A DNA stretch of 64,000 nucleotides, taken from Paenibacillus sp. 481. GTDB lineage: Bacteria; Bacillota; Bacilli; Paenibacillales; Paenibacillaceae. The translations under genes were made by a program, and so were the position numbers. The notes beneath the pieces are model-generated. The model worked only from the letters and a program-made list of their open reading frames with translations, was not told the origin of the DNA and did not search any database. The stretch spans positions 1,077,001-1,141,000 of the forward strand of contig NZ_CP075175.1 in the NCBI RefSeq assembly GCF_021223605.1. The letters are read 5' to 3'. This document shows, piece after piece, positions 18,265 to 27,544 of the stretch; position 1 is the first letter of the stretch, and each line of letters starts with the position of its first letter.

Positions 18265-19596
18265 CTATTTATTTGGCATGTTCGAGCCTGCTGCACGATC
18301 TAAACTTTCAATTCGATCCCAATTAACGACCTGCTCCAAAATGAGGGTTAGCATAATCCCCATCAGCAAGCCGTTCGATAACAACGGACGGACAAGTGCG
18401 GGAAACTGCCCCCACACTTCGTTCGGCAGCGTCATCCAAGCTAAACCTACGAACATAGGCAGCGCGATGCGATAAATCGAGCGGGAGTTAAAGGTAATGC
18501 CCTCGATATTGCGCAAGGCCGAACCGAACATACTTAAGTAGGCGACAAATAAGACCGCATTGCCAATCGTGAGCGGCATCGTCGAAAACCATTGTGCCGC
18601 TTGCGGAAACAGGCCAAGCAGCATCAAGGCACCTGCTCCCCACATAAATGGGCGCCTCGCTATAATGCGTGTGGATTGCAAAAAGCCAATCGTTGAAGAA
18701 TATGTCGCATAAGGCACCAGACTGAACAACGCACTCACGATATACATCACGCCTGTAACGATGAAAGAGCTATTATACTGGCGTGTTGTTGATTCTTTTT
18801 CGTAAATGACTGCGACTGCTTTCAAAGTAACAATCGTATTGGACATGCAAATAAGCCCCGTTATATAAGTCATTACAATAATGCCCGCTTGCAAGTTCTC
18901 TACTGTCGGATTCCCCCATACGAGAAGGTTCCAAGCAAAGCTAGATGCGGTCTGTACAGGTGGCTGCGCAGGGAATAAACATGCATAAATGAGCCAACCT
19001 ACAGCGATCCCGATCAGAATAGAGAAATTGCGAAAAAAACCACGACCGCGAATATTTAACCACATGGTCAGTGCAACAATGACTAACGATAAGCTTGCAA
19101 GAGCTGGATCGATGACCTCACTCGTCGTTAACCCAAGCATCCCTTTGGCAAAAATAAAGACAAGCTGCGCACCTAGCAAGGTGGTCACCACAAACATAAC
19201 GTACGGGTTGAACAAACGTTGGAGCACATACCCGTAACCAAGTATGCCGAGTACAATGACCGTTATGCCCGACAGCGTAATCCCAACAGCTAGCGAAGCC
19301 CCCAGCTCAGGTAAAGTCATCCCCATGGACGGCGCAGATGCGCATAGGCTAATAATAACGCCCCACCATAAGCCAGCCTGTCCTTCCATAATGGCAAGCC
19401 GATGTCCAAGCCAGCCCTGCAGCAAGCAAGCTGCTCCTGTAAGGACAAAGGCTCGCTGCATCATATGAGCCACTTCAACTGGCGACAGCTGAAACGCTTG
19501 TCCGATACTAAGCGGGATAACGAGTGTGTTGGTGAACATAAAAAAAAGCCACTGCATAGCCGCTAGGCCTGTGTGTGATGCTTCTCTATTTGGCAT
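18265..19596 (-). CDS. NCS2-family nucleobase permease-like protein
   Basis: This 443-residue polytopic membrane protein with about 12-14 hydrophobic segments is of the xanthine/uracil permease (NCS2) superfamily: the N-terminal FTNTLVIPLSIGQAF helix, a Gly-rich GITLSGITVIVLGILGYG segment and a central FSLVPYATYSSTIGFLQST region that replaces the classical NxG motif. The divergent motif set means the substrate could be something other than a purine. ATG 19596 is preceded by GGGGGGAGG nine bases upstream. It stands alone, downstream of ydaN on the same strand but separated by a structured spacer. Confidence 0.8.
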   Translation of the reverse strand: MPNREASHTGLAAMQWLFFMFTNTLVIPLSIGQAFQLSPVEVAHMMQRAFVLTGAACLLQGWLGHRLAIMEGQAGLWWGVIISLCASAPSMGMTLPELGASLAVGITLSGITVIVLGILGYGYVLQRLFNPYVMFVVTTLLGAQLVFIFAKGMLGLTTSEVIDPALASLSLVIVALTMWLNIRGRGFFRNFSILIGIAVGWLIYACLFPAQPPVQTASSFAWNLLVWGNPTVENLQAGIIVMTYITGLICMSNTIVTLKAVAVIYEKESTTRQYNSSFIVTGVMYIVSALFSLVPYATYSSTIGFLQSTRIIARRPFMWGAGALMLLGLFPQAAQWFSTMPLTIGNAVLFVAYLSMFGSALRNIEGITFNSRSIYRIALPMFVGLAWMTLPNEVWGQFPALVRPLLSNGLLMGIMLTLILEQVVNWDRIESLDRAAGSNMPNK

Positions 19597-19669
19597 GTGT
19601 GCATGCCTCCCCCCAAGATGTAACCATATCATGCCCTTCTCATCATAACACATGGCCGTTTCAACATAA

Positions 19670-19749
19670 CATCCCCTCTAGCATAGACAGCGGCTCCACA
19701 TCTGACACACGGTTCAGACTTGGCTGGCAGTCATTAACTAGAGGGGATG
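19670..19749 (-). other. Perfect 12-bp stem around a 56-base structured loop
   Basis: CATCCCCTCTAG at 19670-19681 and CTAGAGGGGATG at 19738-19749 pair perfectly; inside, TCTGA/TCAGA forms a second stem. It lies 20 bases after the ydaN stop and 75 bases before the permease start. It may be a terminator (no clear T run) or a structured leader for the permease. It does not match a purine riboswitch as far as I can tell. Confidence 0.5.
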
Positions 19750-19769
19750 CTTGTAAAAAGTAGCCTTCC

Positions 19770-21908
19770 TTATTTGTCGTGCTTCTGCTTCCGATTGCGC
19801 CAGAGTAGTACCCCAACCGCAACTAATATCACAGCAAATACGCATATCCAGACAAATCGCATCCACACCGGCTGCGTTTGCGGCTGCAACAAGTTCGCTG
19901 CGTCGCTAGGCGGTTGCTGCGCTTGCTCAGCAGCCGCAAAGTTGTGCACACGATTGAGCCTGTCGATCACGATGGCTTGACCCTGCGTCTTCGCGTTCGG
20001 AGCGGCAGGCTCTGTCAGCCAGCGCGTAAGACGCTGGAGCGCGGCCTCTTGCGCGCCTGACATCACGAGCACATAGCGCTCATCGTTCAATGGAGACCGC
20101 GCTAATGCCGCCATAGCGCCCTTTTCGCGCGTGTCCGGCAGCAACGGAACAGCATTCGGGTCCCGTACTTGCAGCTCTGCTGGGCCAGGCCATATAGGCG
20201 CTTTGCTCCATAGCCGCTCCACAGATGCCAGCTGCGCACCTGTGCCGAGTGCCACAATATGCTTATCTTTGATGGCATCGTCTTTCGCTTTGCTTGCAGC
20301 GATGTACTGCCAATCATGTATGGCCGTTTGTGCATGCTTGCCGATCGAACCGCCCCAAGTAGCGAGCAGCGTAAGCGTGCGCTCGTTCAATGAGTCAGGC
20401 AGCAAGACAACGGTCGGCTGCCACAATCCGTTATTAACGAACGGATACGGTAAATAATCCAAAGCTACCGACTGATTAGGCCTTACCGGTAGCGTAAGGG
20501 ACGATCCTTTATCGACAACAGCCCATTGTCCCGTCTGGACACGCTGTGTACAACCTTCTTTGGTCGAAATAAATTGGAACGTGACTTCCACATTGATGAT
20601 GCGATTAGCTAACTGGCCGTTCGGAATCGGCACTTCCAACGTCGCGCCTTGACTCGTTTCCGCACTCAAATAACGGCTAGAAACCGGACTGCCATTTACT
20701 TTGACCATCATCAGAGACTGCGAGAACTTCAGCGCTTGCGAATGACGGTAGCGTAACTTCAACACCGCATCTGACGTGATGTTCAGCGCAGGTGGCACGG
20801 TAAAAGTAAATACCGCGCTTCCTGACTGCGGGCCTTCGACCGTCATATCGTTGTAGCCTAACTGCTCTAACGTCAATACGGCGCGTTTATCGTTACTTTT
20901 TTGTGCTGCTGCTTGTTCAGGCAATACCAGCGTCTTGATGTCCTGCTTCGTTCCCACAAACTGACGATGCACTTTGGCTTCCGTCAACGCAAGCGCAGCT
21001 TTTTTCAACTCATCGTCAGTGCCCTGCACGGTTAGTACAACCTTATTGTCATCCCAAGGCGACGTGTATAACCGGATAGCTCCACCAGCTCCACTAGTTC
21101 TACCAACTTCAGTTTGCGCATAGAACTGCTTCCCATTTATTTTCCAGCCTTTATTTGAACCAATCATAATCACGTTGATCCCTTGTAAACGCTCATCCGT
21201 TAGCTCAGACGCTGTCGCCGCATTAAATGCCAGCTTGCCACCTGGCTGCTGCTTGCCAAAAAACGCTGCCAGTTCAACAAGCGTTTTCAGTTCGGTTTCA
21301 CTTGGCTTGTCAGGCAGAACAAACAGCGTCTTCCACGGTTTAAGGGTGCCTTTTTCAAAAAAAGGACTCGGATACCAAGACAGATCTGTCGGCCCTTCCC
21401 GCTTCGTCCAATCAAGAACAAGTACACTTTCCTTATGTAGCACGGCCCAGTTTCCTACATTCGTCTCATCCACACACCAATCATCGGTTGACGATAACTG
21501 GGTGACGATAGACAATTTGTGAAAACCAGACTTTACAGCAGCACCTGCAAAATCGATGCGCCACGTCGTCCGATTTGCATTAGACGGATCTAAGCGCCGC
21601 GTTTCTAAAGGTACGTCATCGAGCATGACGGTCATCGTAGAGCGACGCGATAGCAGCGTCGAGGAATGGCTCACTTGCAGCTCCGCATAAGAACGCGGGG
21701 ACACGCCTCGATTCGAGTTCACGTCAAAATAATAGTCTTGGCGATGTGTTAGTCCGCGAATGACGACATCTTGCGGAAACAGGGTGAACGGTTCTGTTCC
21801 CCTCACTTGACTTGGCAGCGTTGGTGACTCCTCAGCGTGCGCCAGCGGAACGTGGAAGCTGCTGAACATGATGACTAGGACAAGCCCTAGTCCAATCCAT
21901 CGTTTCAT
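19770..21908 (-). CDS. ydaN: BcsB-like exopolysaccharide protein (YdaN type)
   Basis: This 712-residue exported protein has a signal peptide (about 1-25), two jelly-roll/ferredoxin-like BcsB repeats and a single C-terminal helix near 680-700 followed by a basic tail. The length agrees with B. subtilis YdaN (about 700). In the Gram-positive pathway this BcsB homologue is thought to guide the polymer made by the neighbouring glycosyltransferase across the wall. ATG 21908 has GAGGAAGG six bases upstream; the earlier TTG at 21929 does not. It is the last gene of the ydaK-L-M-N-like cluster. Confidence 0.85.
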   Translation of the reverse strand: MKRWIGLGLVLVIMFSSFHVPLAHAEESPTLPSQVRGTEPFTLFPQDVVIRGLTHRQDYYFDVNSNRGVSPRSYAELQVSHSSTLLSRRSTMTVMLDDVPLETRRLDPSNANRTTWRIDFAGAAVKSGFHKLSIVTQLSSTDDWCVDETNVGNWAVLHKESVLVLDWTKREGPTDLSWYPSPFFEKGTLKPWKTLFVLPDKPSETELKTLVELAAFFGKQQPGGKLAFNAATASELTDERLQGINVIMIGSNKGWKINGKQFYAQTEVGRTSGAGGAIRLYTSPWDDNKVVLTVQGTDDELKKAALALTEAKVHRQFVGTKQDIKTLVLPEQAAAQKSNDKRAVLTLEQLGYNDMTVEGPQSGSAVFTFTVPPALNITSDAVLKLRYRHSQALKFSQSLMMVKVNGSPVSSRYLSAETSQGATLEVPIPNGQLANRIINVEVTFQFISTKEGCTQRVQTGQWAVVDKGSSLTLPVRPNQSVALDYLPYPFVNNGLWQPTVVLLPDSLNERTLTLLATWGGSIGKHAQTAIHDWQYIAASKAKDDAIKDKHIVALGTGAQLASVERLWSKAPIWPGPAELQVRDPNAVPLLPDTREKGAMAALARSPLNDERYVLVMSGAQEAALQRLTRWLTEPAAPNAKTQGQAIVIDRLNRVHNFAAAEQAQQPPSDAANLLQPQTQPVWMRFVWICVFAVILVAVGVLLWRNRKQKHDK

Positions 21909-21985
21909 TCCGTGCCTTCCTCTCGGCAAATGATTTTAGAGTGGGACAAAGACGGCGAACAGCCAAACGTGTAACGGTGAAAGTT

Positions 21986-22018
21986 ACTCAGCTCACTCAG
22001 CTCACTCATTCAACCATT
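21986..22018. repeat. 10-bp repeats in the ydaM-ydaN gap
   Basis: CTCAGCTCACTCAGCTCACTC reads as AGCTCACTC units with a 10-bp step, decaying toward the ydaM stop. It resembles the longer gene-end arrays elsewhere in the window. Confidence 0.5.
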
Positions 22019-23269
22019 TCACTCAAACCGTTCTGTTTTGTCCCACTTCACTTCTTGTTTTTTCACAGCGGCAACTGCTGAAATCCACAATGAGCGAATG
22101 ACGAGCGGCAGCCATAATTGGGAGTAGGATACGTACATAATGGCGACTACACCGATATTTTTCAGTGTGAGCTCTGTTTTTTCAATCGCCAGTGTGATCC
22201 ATATTTCCACGATAAACAGCATATAGGCGAGTAGCCATATGAGTAAAAAAGGGCCTGGCAGCGTCATTTTAATAACGCCCAGCACATTGAGGATAAGCAG
22301 TACATGCGACAAAATAATACCGCCTAAAAATAAGAAGTACGTAAACAAAAAGTACACCAAATCAAACACGATCCGCCGACGCTTCATCGTAAATAGACGA
22401 GGTACGTATTTGAAAATGACGTACTGATTGCCGCGCGCCCAGCGTGTGCGCTGCTTGAACCATACTTTCCACGTCTCAGGCTCCTGCTCCCACGTAATCG
22501 CAAGCGGGTAGAAACGTATATCGTAGCCTTCTTCATACAGTCGAATACTTAACTCCGTATCTTCCGCCAGTGCGTTATCGTCCCAGCCACCGACTTGCTC
22601 AATGACCGAACGGCGAATGAGGAAATTCGTACCCGGGATCGTACTCAACTTAAACCAATGCCAGCGACCTGCTTGAGCCATCCACTGGAAGCTGATCGTC
22701 TCGATGTTAATAAAGCGTGTCAAAAGATTTTTGCGCGCATTGACGACGCGGAACTTGCCTACGACTGCTCCTACTTTATCGTCCTCCAACATGCCATGTA
22801 CTAAATGCTTAATCGCGGCGCGCTCAGGCGTGTTGTCCGCATCATACACCGCGATGAACTCGCCTGTAGAGCGCCGAAAGCCTTGATTCAATGCGCCCGA
22901 TTTGCCTTTACCACCTTCAGGCTTCTTCGTGTGGACGGGAATGACGAACGGGTATTGGGCAGCAAATTGATCCACAATTTCGCCTGTTCGATCACTCGAT
23001 AAATCGTTGATGACGATCACTTCGAGCTTGTCCTTCGGATAATCGAGCGCGACCATTGCACGCAGCGTGTTCCCGATGACGATAGCCTCATTGTGCGCAG
23101 GAATTAAAATGGAAACCTTGGGCCACTCTCGATCCGGCCAAGGCTCCCTCTTTCGCTGCTCCACCCAGTTGGAATATAGATAGCCTCCCCATGCTAAAAA
23201 CATGTGATACAACAGCATGGCCCAAATCGAGAGCAAGGCAGCTAAAAATAGCAAATTGCCTACCATCAC
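22019..23269 (-). CDS. ydaM: Processive family 2 glycosyltransferase (YdaM type)
   Basis: This 416-residue membrane glycosyltransferase has an N-terminal helix (about 3-28), a GT-A domain with the ILIPAHNE start, DAD at 143-145, the ED pair near 236-237 and the processivity motif QRTRW at 273-277, then three C-terminal helices. It should polymerise a sugar nucleotide into exopolysaccharide. No PilZ domain is present, so c-di-GMP control must act through the partner YdaK. The start overlaps the DUF2334 gene stop by four bases (ATGA). Confidence 0.92.
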   Translation of the reverse strand: MMVGNLLFLAALLSIWAMLLYHMFLAWGGYLYSNWVEQRKREPWPDREWPKVSILIPAHNEAIVIGNTLRAMVALDYPKDKLEVIVINDLSSDRTGEIVDQFAAQYPFVIPVHTKKPEGGKGKSGALNQGFRRSTGEFIAVYDADNTPERAAIKHLVHGMLEDDKVGAVVGKFRVVNARKNLLTRFINIETISFQWMAQAGRWHWFKLSTIPGTNFLIRRSVIEQVGGWDDNALAEDTELSIRLYEEGYDIRFYPLAITWEQEPETWKVWFKQRTRWARGNQYVIFKYVPRLFTMKRRRIVFDLVYFLFTYFLFLGGIILSHVLLILNVLGVIKMTLPGPFLLIWLLAYMLFIVEIWITLAIEKTELTLKNIGVVAIMYVSYSQLWLPLVIRSLWISAVAAVKKQEVKWDKTERFE

Positions 23270-25098
23270 ATCGTCGACTCCCGTTCACCGAATAATCGTT
23301 CCGCGCGCTTGCGTCGCAACTTGAGGACGAAGATGAAAAACATCGTGACGAAGCCGAACACGATGACTGCAATGCCCCACGTTAACGTATGGGTGAATTG
23401 CTCTAGCCACGTATTCATACTGCCGTTGTTCGCCGATGCATTTTTCCCAGTTGTTCCTGTTGTTCCTGTCCCAGAGCCGTTTGCATTGGAGCTGCTGCTG
23501 TTGCCATCATGATCGCCATTGCCCTCGGCACCTGCATCCGAATGGCCTACTCCTGCTAGTCGGTGTAATTTGGCTTCATCCGTCACGTTAACATGTACCC
23601 CGCCCTGACCATCCGAGCGAATGGTCACAAAGTCCGAGCGCACTTCATGTACGTCCGCTTTTAAGTCGATCAAGCGGATCGGTTGTTGTTCGATCCGGTC
23701 TAACAGTTCCTGCAAACGCTCAAGTGGCAAGAACGGGTGGAAAGATACACCCGCGAAGCCGTCACGCACGAGCTGCAATTGGTTGAAGTTCGCTACGATA
23801 GCGCCCACCTCTCCCTCGGGCGTATCCGCCACATACCCGAGCGTTTCCGGCAGGACGCGCAAGCCGTAGCGCGTACGTTGTAGTTCATACGGTACATCGT
23901 GCATCGCTGAATACGTGTAGTCCGTTAATTGCAGCGGTGCAGCTAATGTTGAAAAGTAACGTGCGCTGAGCGAATAGCCATGCTGCGACATCGAATATTG
24001 CGGCGGCTCGAATGCAAGCGGAGGCACACCATTTGCCGTCATCGCCGCAATGCCTCGCTCAAGCTTGTCAATCGTGTATGGCTCATCATTAGCAATCGGT
24101 GCATCTCGTTCCACATCCCAAAATTCAGAGCCATTGCCCGTATGACCAAAATGATGCGTGTAGCCATGCATCACTAGCGAGCCACCGCGCTCAACCATAT
24201 AGCGCAGCGCCGCAACAAGTTGCGGCTTGTCTTGAAGTTCGACCTGCGCTTGCGTCTTAGGGTCCACATAGGACGGAATAACCGCCACTAGAAACGGAAG
24301 GTCGCGGCTGGCCATTTCATCGGCAATTTGGCGCAACGCCGTCGGGTCGACAAGCGGATGCACATCTTCAATCCGGATAAAGCCTTCATGTTGTTCAGTA
24401 TGCGGCTGGCCTAAAAAATCGTGCAGCACATCAGCGACGATCCGACCGACAGCACCGTAAAGCTGCTGTGATGCAACTTGCCACACGTTGCCGTCGCGAA
24501 CAACGAGCGGGTACGTCGTAATGCCGTCTGAAGCTTGGGCATATACTTGCGTGCTAGCGGCCACGTTAAGCTTGCCGATAGGCGAAGCTGGTTCCTGAAC
24601 CGATTTCCCACGATACGAGTAGTTCAGCCCCCATACGGTATCGTTGAAATTTCCTGCGCCAATCCATAGTACAGGCACATTTGCACGCTCTAGTCGTTTT
24701 TTTAAGGCTTGTCGCATCTCAGCATCGCCATTATCCAACACGATCACATAATCGGCAGCCTCCATATCGGCGTCAACGCCAACCTGCTGGCGAACTTGCG
24801 TTTCCGACCACGACTTTACCGTTGAATTGACGTTAAAGTGTCCGAGCAAATTGTCAATGAGTGCGGCGCGCACGGCCTCGTCATCTGACCAATGTACAAC
24901 GTGAACCACAGGCTTATTCGTAGCTTCGCGTGCATTTTCATTTTCATTTTCTACGCTGCTTGGCGCTTGCACTTGCACTTCTGGCAGCGCAGAAAGCGTT
25001 GGCACCGTCGGTACCGTAGACACACCTATTAGGCAGCTCACCAACGCCACAACGCTAACTTTACGTAAACGACGACTCCATTCATGTTTAACCCACAT
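23266..25098 (-). CDS. ydaL: DUF2334 surface protein (YdaL type)
   Basis: This 610-residue exported protein has a signal peptide (about 10-30), an N-terminal domain of some 200 residues, a DUF2334 polysaccharide-deacetylase-like domain (about 235-470; IRIEDVHPLVDP, VAVIPSYVDPKT and SLVMHGYTHHFG supply Asp and His candidates for metal binding), a Ser/Asn/Gly-rich linker, and a C-terminal transmembrane helix near 575-595 with a basic tail. It probably modifies the nascent polymer outside the cell. The start overlaps the upstream ydaK-like gene by 11 bases. Confidence 0.88.
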   Translation of the reverse strand: MWVKHEWSRRLRKVSVVALVSCLIGVSTVPTVPTLSALPEVQVQAPSSVENENENAREATNKPVVHVVHWSDDEAVRAALIDNLLGHFNVNSTVKSWSETQVRQQVGVDADMEAADYVIVLDNGDAEMRQALKKRLERANVPVLWIGAGNFNDTVWGLNYSYRGKSVQEPASPIGKLNVAASTQVYAQASDGITTYPLVVRDGNVWQVASQQLYGAVGRIVADVLHDFLGQPHTEQHEGFIRIEDVHPLVDPTALRQIADEMASRDLPFLVAVIPSYVDPKTQAQVELQDKPQLVAALRYMVERGGSLVMHGYTHHFGHTGNGSEFWDVERDAPIANDEPYTIDKLERGIAAMTANGVPPLAFEPPQYSMSQHGYSLSARYFSTLAAPLQLTDYTYSAMHDVPYELQRTRYGLRVLPETLGYVADTPEGEVGAIVANFNQLQLVRDGFAGVSFHPFLPLERLQELLDRIEQQPIRLIDLKADVHEVRSDFVTIRSDGQGGVHVNVTDEAKLHRLAGVGHSDAGAEGNGDHDGNSSSSNANGSGTGTTGTTGKNASANNGSMNTWLEQFTHTLTWGIAVIVFGFVTMFFIFVLKLRRKRAERLFGERESTM

Positions 25099-25972
25099 GC
25101 TGCATCAGCCCCTGTCTAGCCTTGTCGTAAAGCAAGGCAAATTCAGCACCATCTTCTGGACAGCCAGCGTAGCCATAGCGGATGCGCAGTGAAATTTCTT
25201 TCGTTCCTTTAGCCGTTTGCATCGTGCCCTGTTTGAGCTGCGGCCCAAGTCTATCAAGCACGTACGACACGTGTTCCAGCGGCGTTTCTGGCAATATAAT
25301 ACCGAATACACCGTCGTTCAAATATGCTTTTTTATCAACATCGCGCAATACTTGATCCATCGTTGCAGCCGTTCGCTGCATAAACTGGCCGACAGCTTCG
25401 CCGCCATATTCTTGCAATAATTCTTTATAGTAAGCCACTTCGATCAAGACGAGCGTCACCGAATGTCCATAGCGTACAGAGCGAGAAATTTCGGTTTCGG
25501 CCTCCTCTACAAATTGACGGTAATTAGATAACCCCGTCACGGTGTCAATCGTCGTGTGTAAATCGTGATCGGCAATAAGGCGTTCATAATTAGCGGTAAA
25601 CTGCTGAACAACCCGTCCTAAAAAGCCCGCAACGAGAGCACCTGCTGGAAATGCGACGATCCAATACAGATCGTTAAACGATACCTCCCGCAGCGACCCG
25701 ATTACGTAAACGTGATATAGCAAATACGATCCGTATCCGAATGCAGCAAACATCGCACCGATTAAGGCCGGATTTAAACCGCGAATAAAACCAAGCAGGG
25801 CAATAAAAGACCAGAGCATAAACCATACATAGTTGCTCGGGTAAATTGGCAACGTAAACACCAAATATAAGGTCATTACGACAAACATAACAAACTGAAC
25901 TAGCAGCATCACGTATAATGTTTCTATTTGAAACGTACGGTCGTTTGCTGACGAGGCTTGCTTCATCTTCAT
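25088..25972 (-). CDS. ydaK: Degenerate GGDEF membrane protein, c-di-GMP receptor (YdaK type)
   Basis: This 294-residue protein has four membrane helices (about 18-42, 50-70, 72-92 and 103-122) and a GGDEF-fold domain (about 140-290). The active-site GGDEF is replaced by NDGVF (219-223), so it cannot be a standard diguanylate cyclase. The I-site RxxD is kept: RDVD at 210-213, exactly five residues before the lost motif. This is the pattern of B. subtilis YdaK, a c-di-GMP receptor that switches on the YdaLMN polymer machinery. GAAGGAG precedes the ATG. No ydaJ-like gene is next to it. Confidence 0.9.
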   Translation of the reverse strand: MKMKQASSANDRTFQIETLYVMLLVQFVMFVVMTLYLVFTLPIYPSNYVWFMLWSFIALLGFIRGLNPALIGAMFAAFGYGSYLLYHVYVIGSLREVSFNDLYWIVAFPAGALVAGFLGRVVQQFTANYERLIADHDLHTTIDTVTGLSNYRQFVEEAETEISRSVRYGHSVTLVLIEVAYYKELLQEYGGEAVGQFMQRTAATMDQVLRDVDKKAYLNDGVFGIILPETPLEHVSYVLDRLGPQLKQGTMQTAKGTKEISLRIRYGYAGCPEDGAEFALLYDKARQGLMQHVG

Positions 25973-26069
25973 GATATTCTCCTTCCTTCAATGCTCTATT
26001 CCATCATATATCGTAGTGAAGGTTGCCTAATCCGTGAATGAGTGGTTAATAAAAATACGCGCTTAGCAT

Positions 26070-26177
26070 GTGTACTTTAAGTGTTTACTCGCGCATTCAT
26101 TCAAGCATTCACTTAAGCATTCACTTGAGTATTCACTTCCGTATTTACTTTCGTATATACTCAATATCAACTTAAAC
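26070..26177. repeat. Degenerate 12-bp tandem repeat, 9 units
   Basis: Nine consecutive 12-mers centre on CATTCACTTAAG (CATTCATTCAAG, CATTCACTTAAG, CATTCACTTGAG, TATTCACTTCCG, TATTTACTTTCG and others). The array fills much of the 400-base spacer between ydaK (25972) and the sugar operon (26373). The rest of the spacer holds only the terminator at 26313-26367. Confidence 0.8.
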
Positions 26178-26312
26178 ATCATATGCGATTACACAATTTT
26201 TTTCTACACGATTCGACATGATTTACATAGGGAATTAGCGGTATTGTTCGTTCGTCATTTTTACCCATCTCTTCTATAACGTTTACAACCTGCGCCGAAA
26301 TATCCGTTACAA

Positions 26313-26367
26313 ACAAAAAAACGCACCACAGCATTGAACACGCTCGTGTTCAATCCGTGGTGCGAAT
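26313..26367 (-). terminator. Terminator of the 31300-26373 sugar operon
   Basis: CGCACCACAGCATTGAACAC (from 26322) pairs with GTGTTCAATCCGTGGTGCG, and the minus strand continues into seven T. Confidence 0.9.
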
Positions 26368-26372
26368 ACTAT

Positions 26373-27509
26373 TTACAATCTAATTTCACGGCCTTCTGCC
26401 GCCGAACGGTACATCGCATCCAAAATTTGAATCATATCTACGCCCTGATCTGGCGTAAATATCGGTTCAGCTTTGCCAAGTACGACGTCAACAAAATGAT
26501 TAACATTTTGCGTATGGCCCCAGTTATCTTCAAAGCCTTGCGGCGCCAAATTCATTTGCGTCCCAGCCATTTCTGTGAATAGACGCAAATCATCGTTGCG
26601 CAAGCTGAAGCCTGATTGCGTGCCACGCAGCTCGACGAACAGCTCATCCTGCTCGATATTGGATGCCCAGCTGAACTCGACTTGCAACGTAGCACCGTTA
26701 TCGAACCGGATAAAGCCTGTCGCTAAATCTTCAACGTCATACGTATTGCCTTCGACAACACGCGTCTCATCCTTCATCGCGTGCTGTCCGAAGTGGCTGT
26801 ACGTCGCCCCCGACACCGCAATCGGTTTAGGATTGCCCATGAACCACATCGCCAAGTCGATCATATGGACACCCAGATCGATGAGTGGGCCACCGCCGGA
26901 CAATTCCTTCGTCGTAAACCAGCCACCCTTACCTGGAATACCCCGTCTGCGAATCCAACCGCAGCGACCTGTGTACAGCTCACCCATACGACCCTCATCA
27001 ATAAATTGCTTAATGAATTGTGGACGCGGGCGGAAACGATTGTTGCGCATAACCATCAGCACTTTGCCGGAACGTTCTGCTGCTTCGCGCATGCGCAGCG
27101 CATCTTCAACCAGAATCGCGTCTGGTTTCTCGCAGAACACATGGAACCCTTTTTCAAGTGCCGCAATCGACACCGGTGCGTGCAAGTAGTTCGGCGAACA
27201 AATATCGACGATGTCTAGTTGTTCGTTGTCGAACATTTCTTGCCAGTCCTCATACACGCGCACGCGGCCGATTTGATCAGCAACTTCACACGCGGACGGC
27301 TTATGTGGGTCGCATACCGCCACGATCTCGACATGCGGATTGTCCAAAAACGCTGGCATATGCGCGCCGCGGAAAATACCACCTGTCGACACAACCCCCA
27401 CTCTTAAGCGTGGCTGCTCGTTTTGTTGCTGCTTATCGCCCCGCGTATCGTTCTGGTTATCGTTCTGCTGTTCGTGCTGCTTAGCTTTGTGCTGCTCGCT
27501 CATCTTCAT
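26373..27509 (-). CDS. Gfo/Idh/MocA family oxidoreductase
   Basis: This NAD(P)-dependent sugar dehydrogenase family protein is about 378 residues. A Gln/Asn/Lys-rich N-terminal tail of some 35 residues precedes the Rossmann start LRVGVVSTGGIFRGAHMPAF. The conserved EKP motif (CEKPDAILVED) supplies the catalytic Lys, and the C-terminal domain has GGPLIDLGVHMIDLAMWFMG with the usual Asp and His. The start is uncertain: ATG 27509 or 27503, both weakly served by GAAAGAG. It is the last gene of the operon, with a 35-base gap from ThuA. The polar tail is unusual for the family. Confidence 0.88.
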   Translation of the reverse strand: MKMSEQHKAKQHEQQNDNQNDTRGDKQQQNEQPRLRVGVVSTGGIFRGAHMPAFLDNPHVEIVAVCDPHKPSACEVADQIGRVRVYEDWQEMFDNEQLDIVDICSPNYLHAPVSIAALEKGFHVFCEKPDAILVEDALRMREAAERSGKVLMVMRNNRFRPRPQFIKQFIDEGRMGELYTGRCGWIRRRGIPGKGGWFTTKELSGGGPLIDLGVHMIDLAMWFMGNPKPIAVSGATYSHFGQHAMKDETRVVEGNTYDVEDLATGFIRFDNGATLQVEFSWASNIEQDELFVELRGTQSGFSLRNDDLRLFTEMAGTQMNLAPQGFEDNWGHTQNVNHFVDVVLGKAEPIFTPDQGVDMIQILDAMYRSAAEGREIRL

Positions 27510-27544
27510 CCACTCTTTCGTCACCAAAGTCTGTTCGTTCTGAC

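Noticed and set aside
25088..25972. Active diguanylate cyclase
   Set aside because: The GGDEF motif reads NDGVF, so cyclase activity is unlikely; annotated as receptor.
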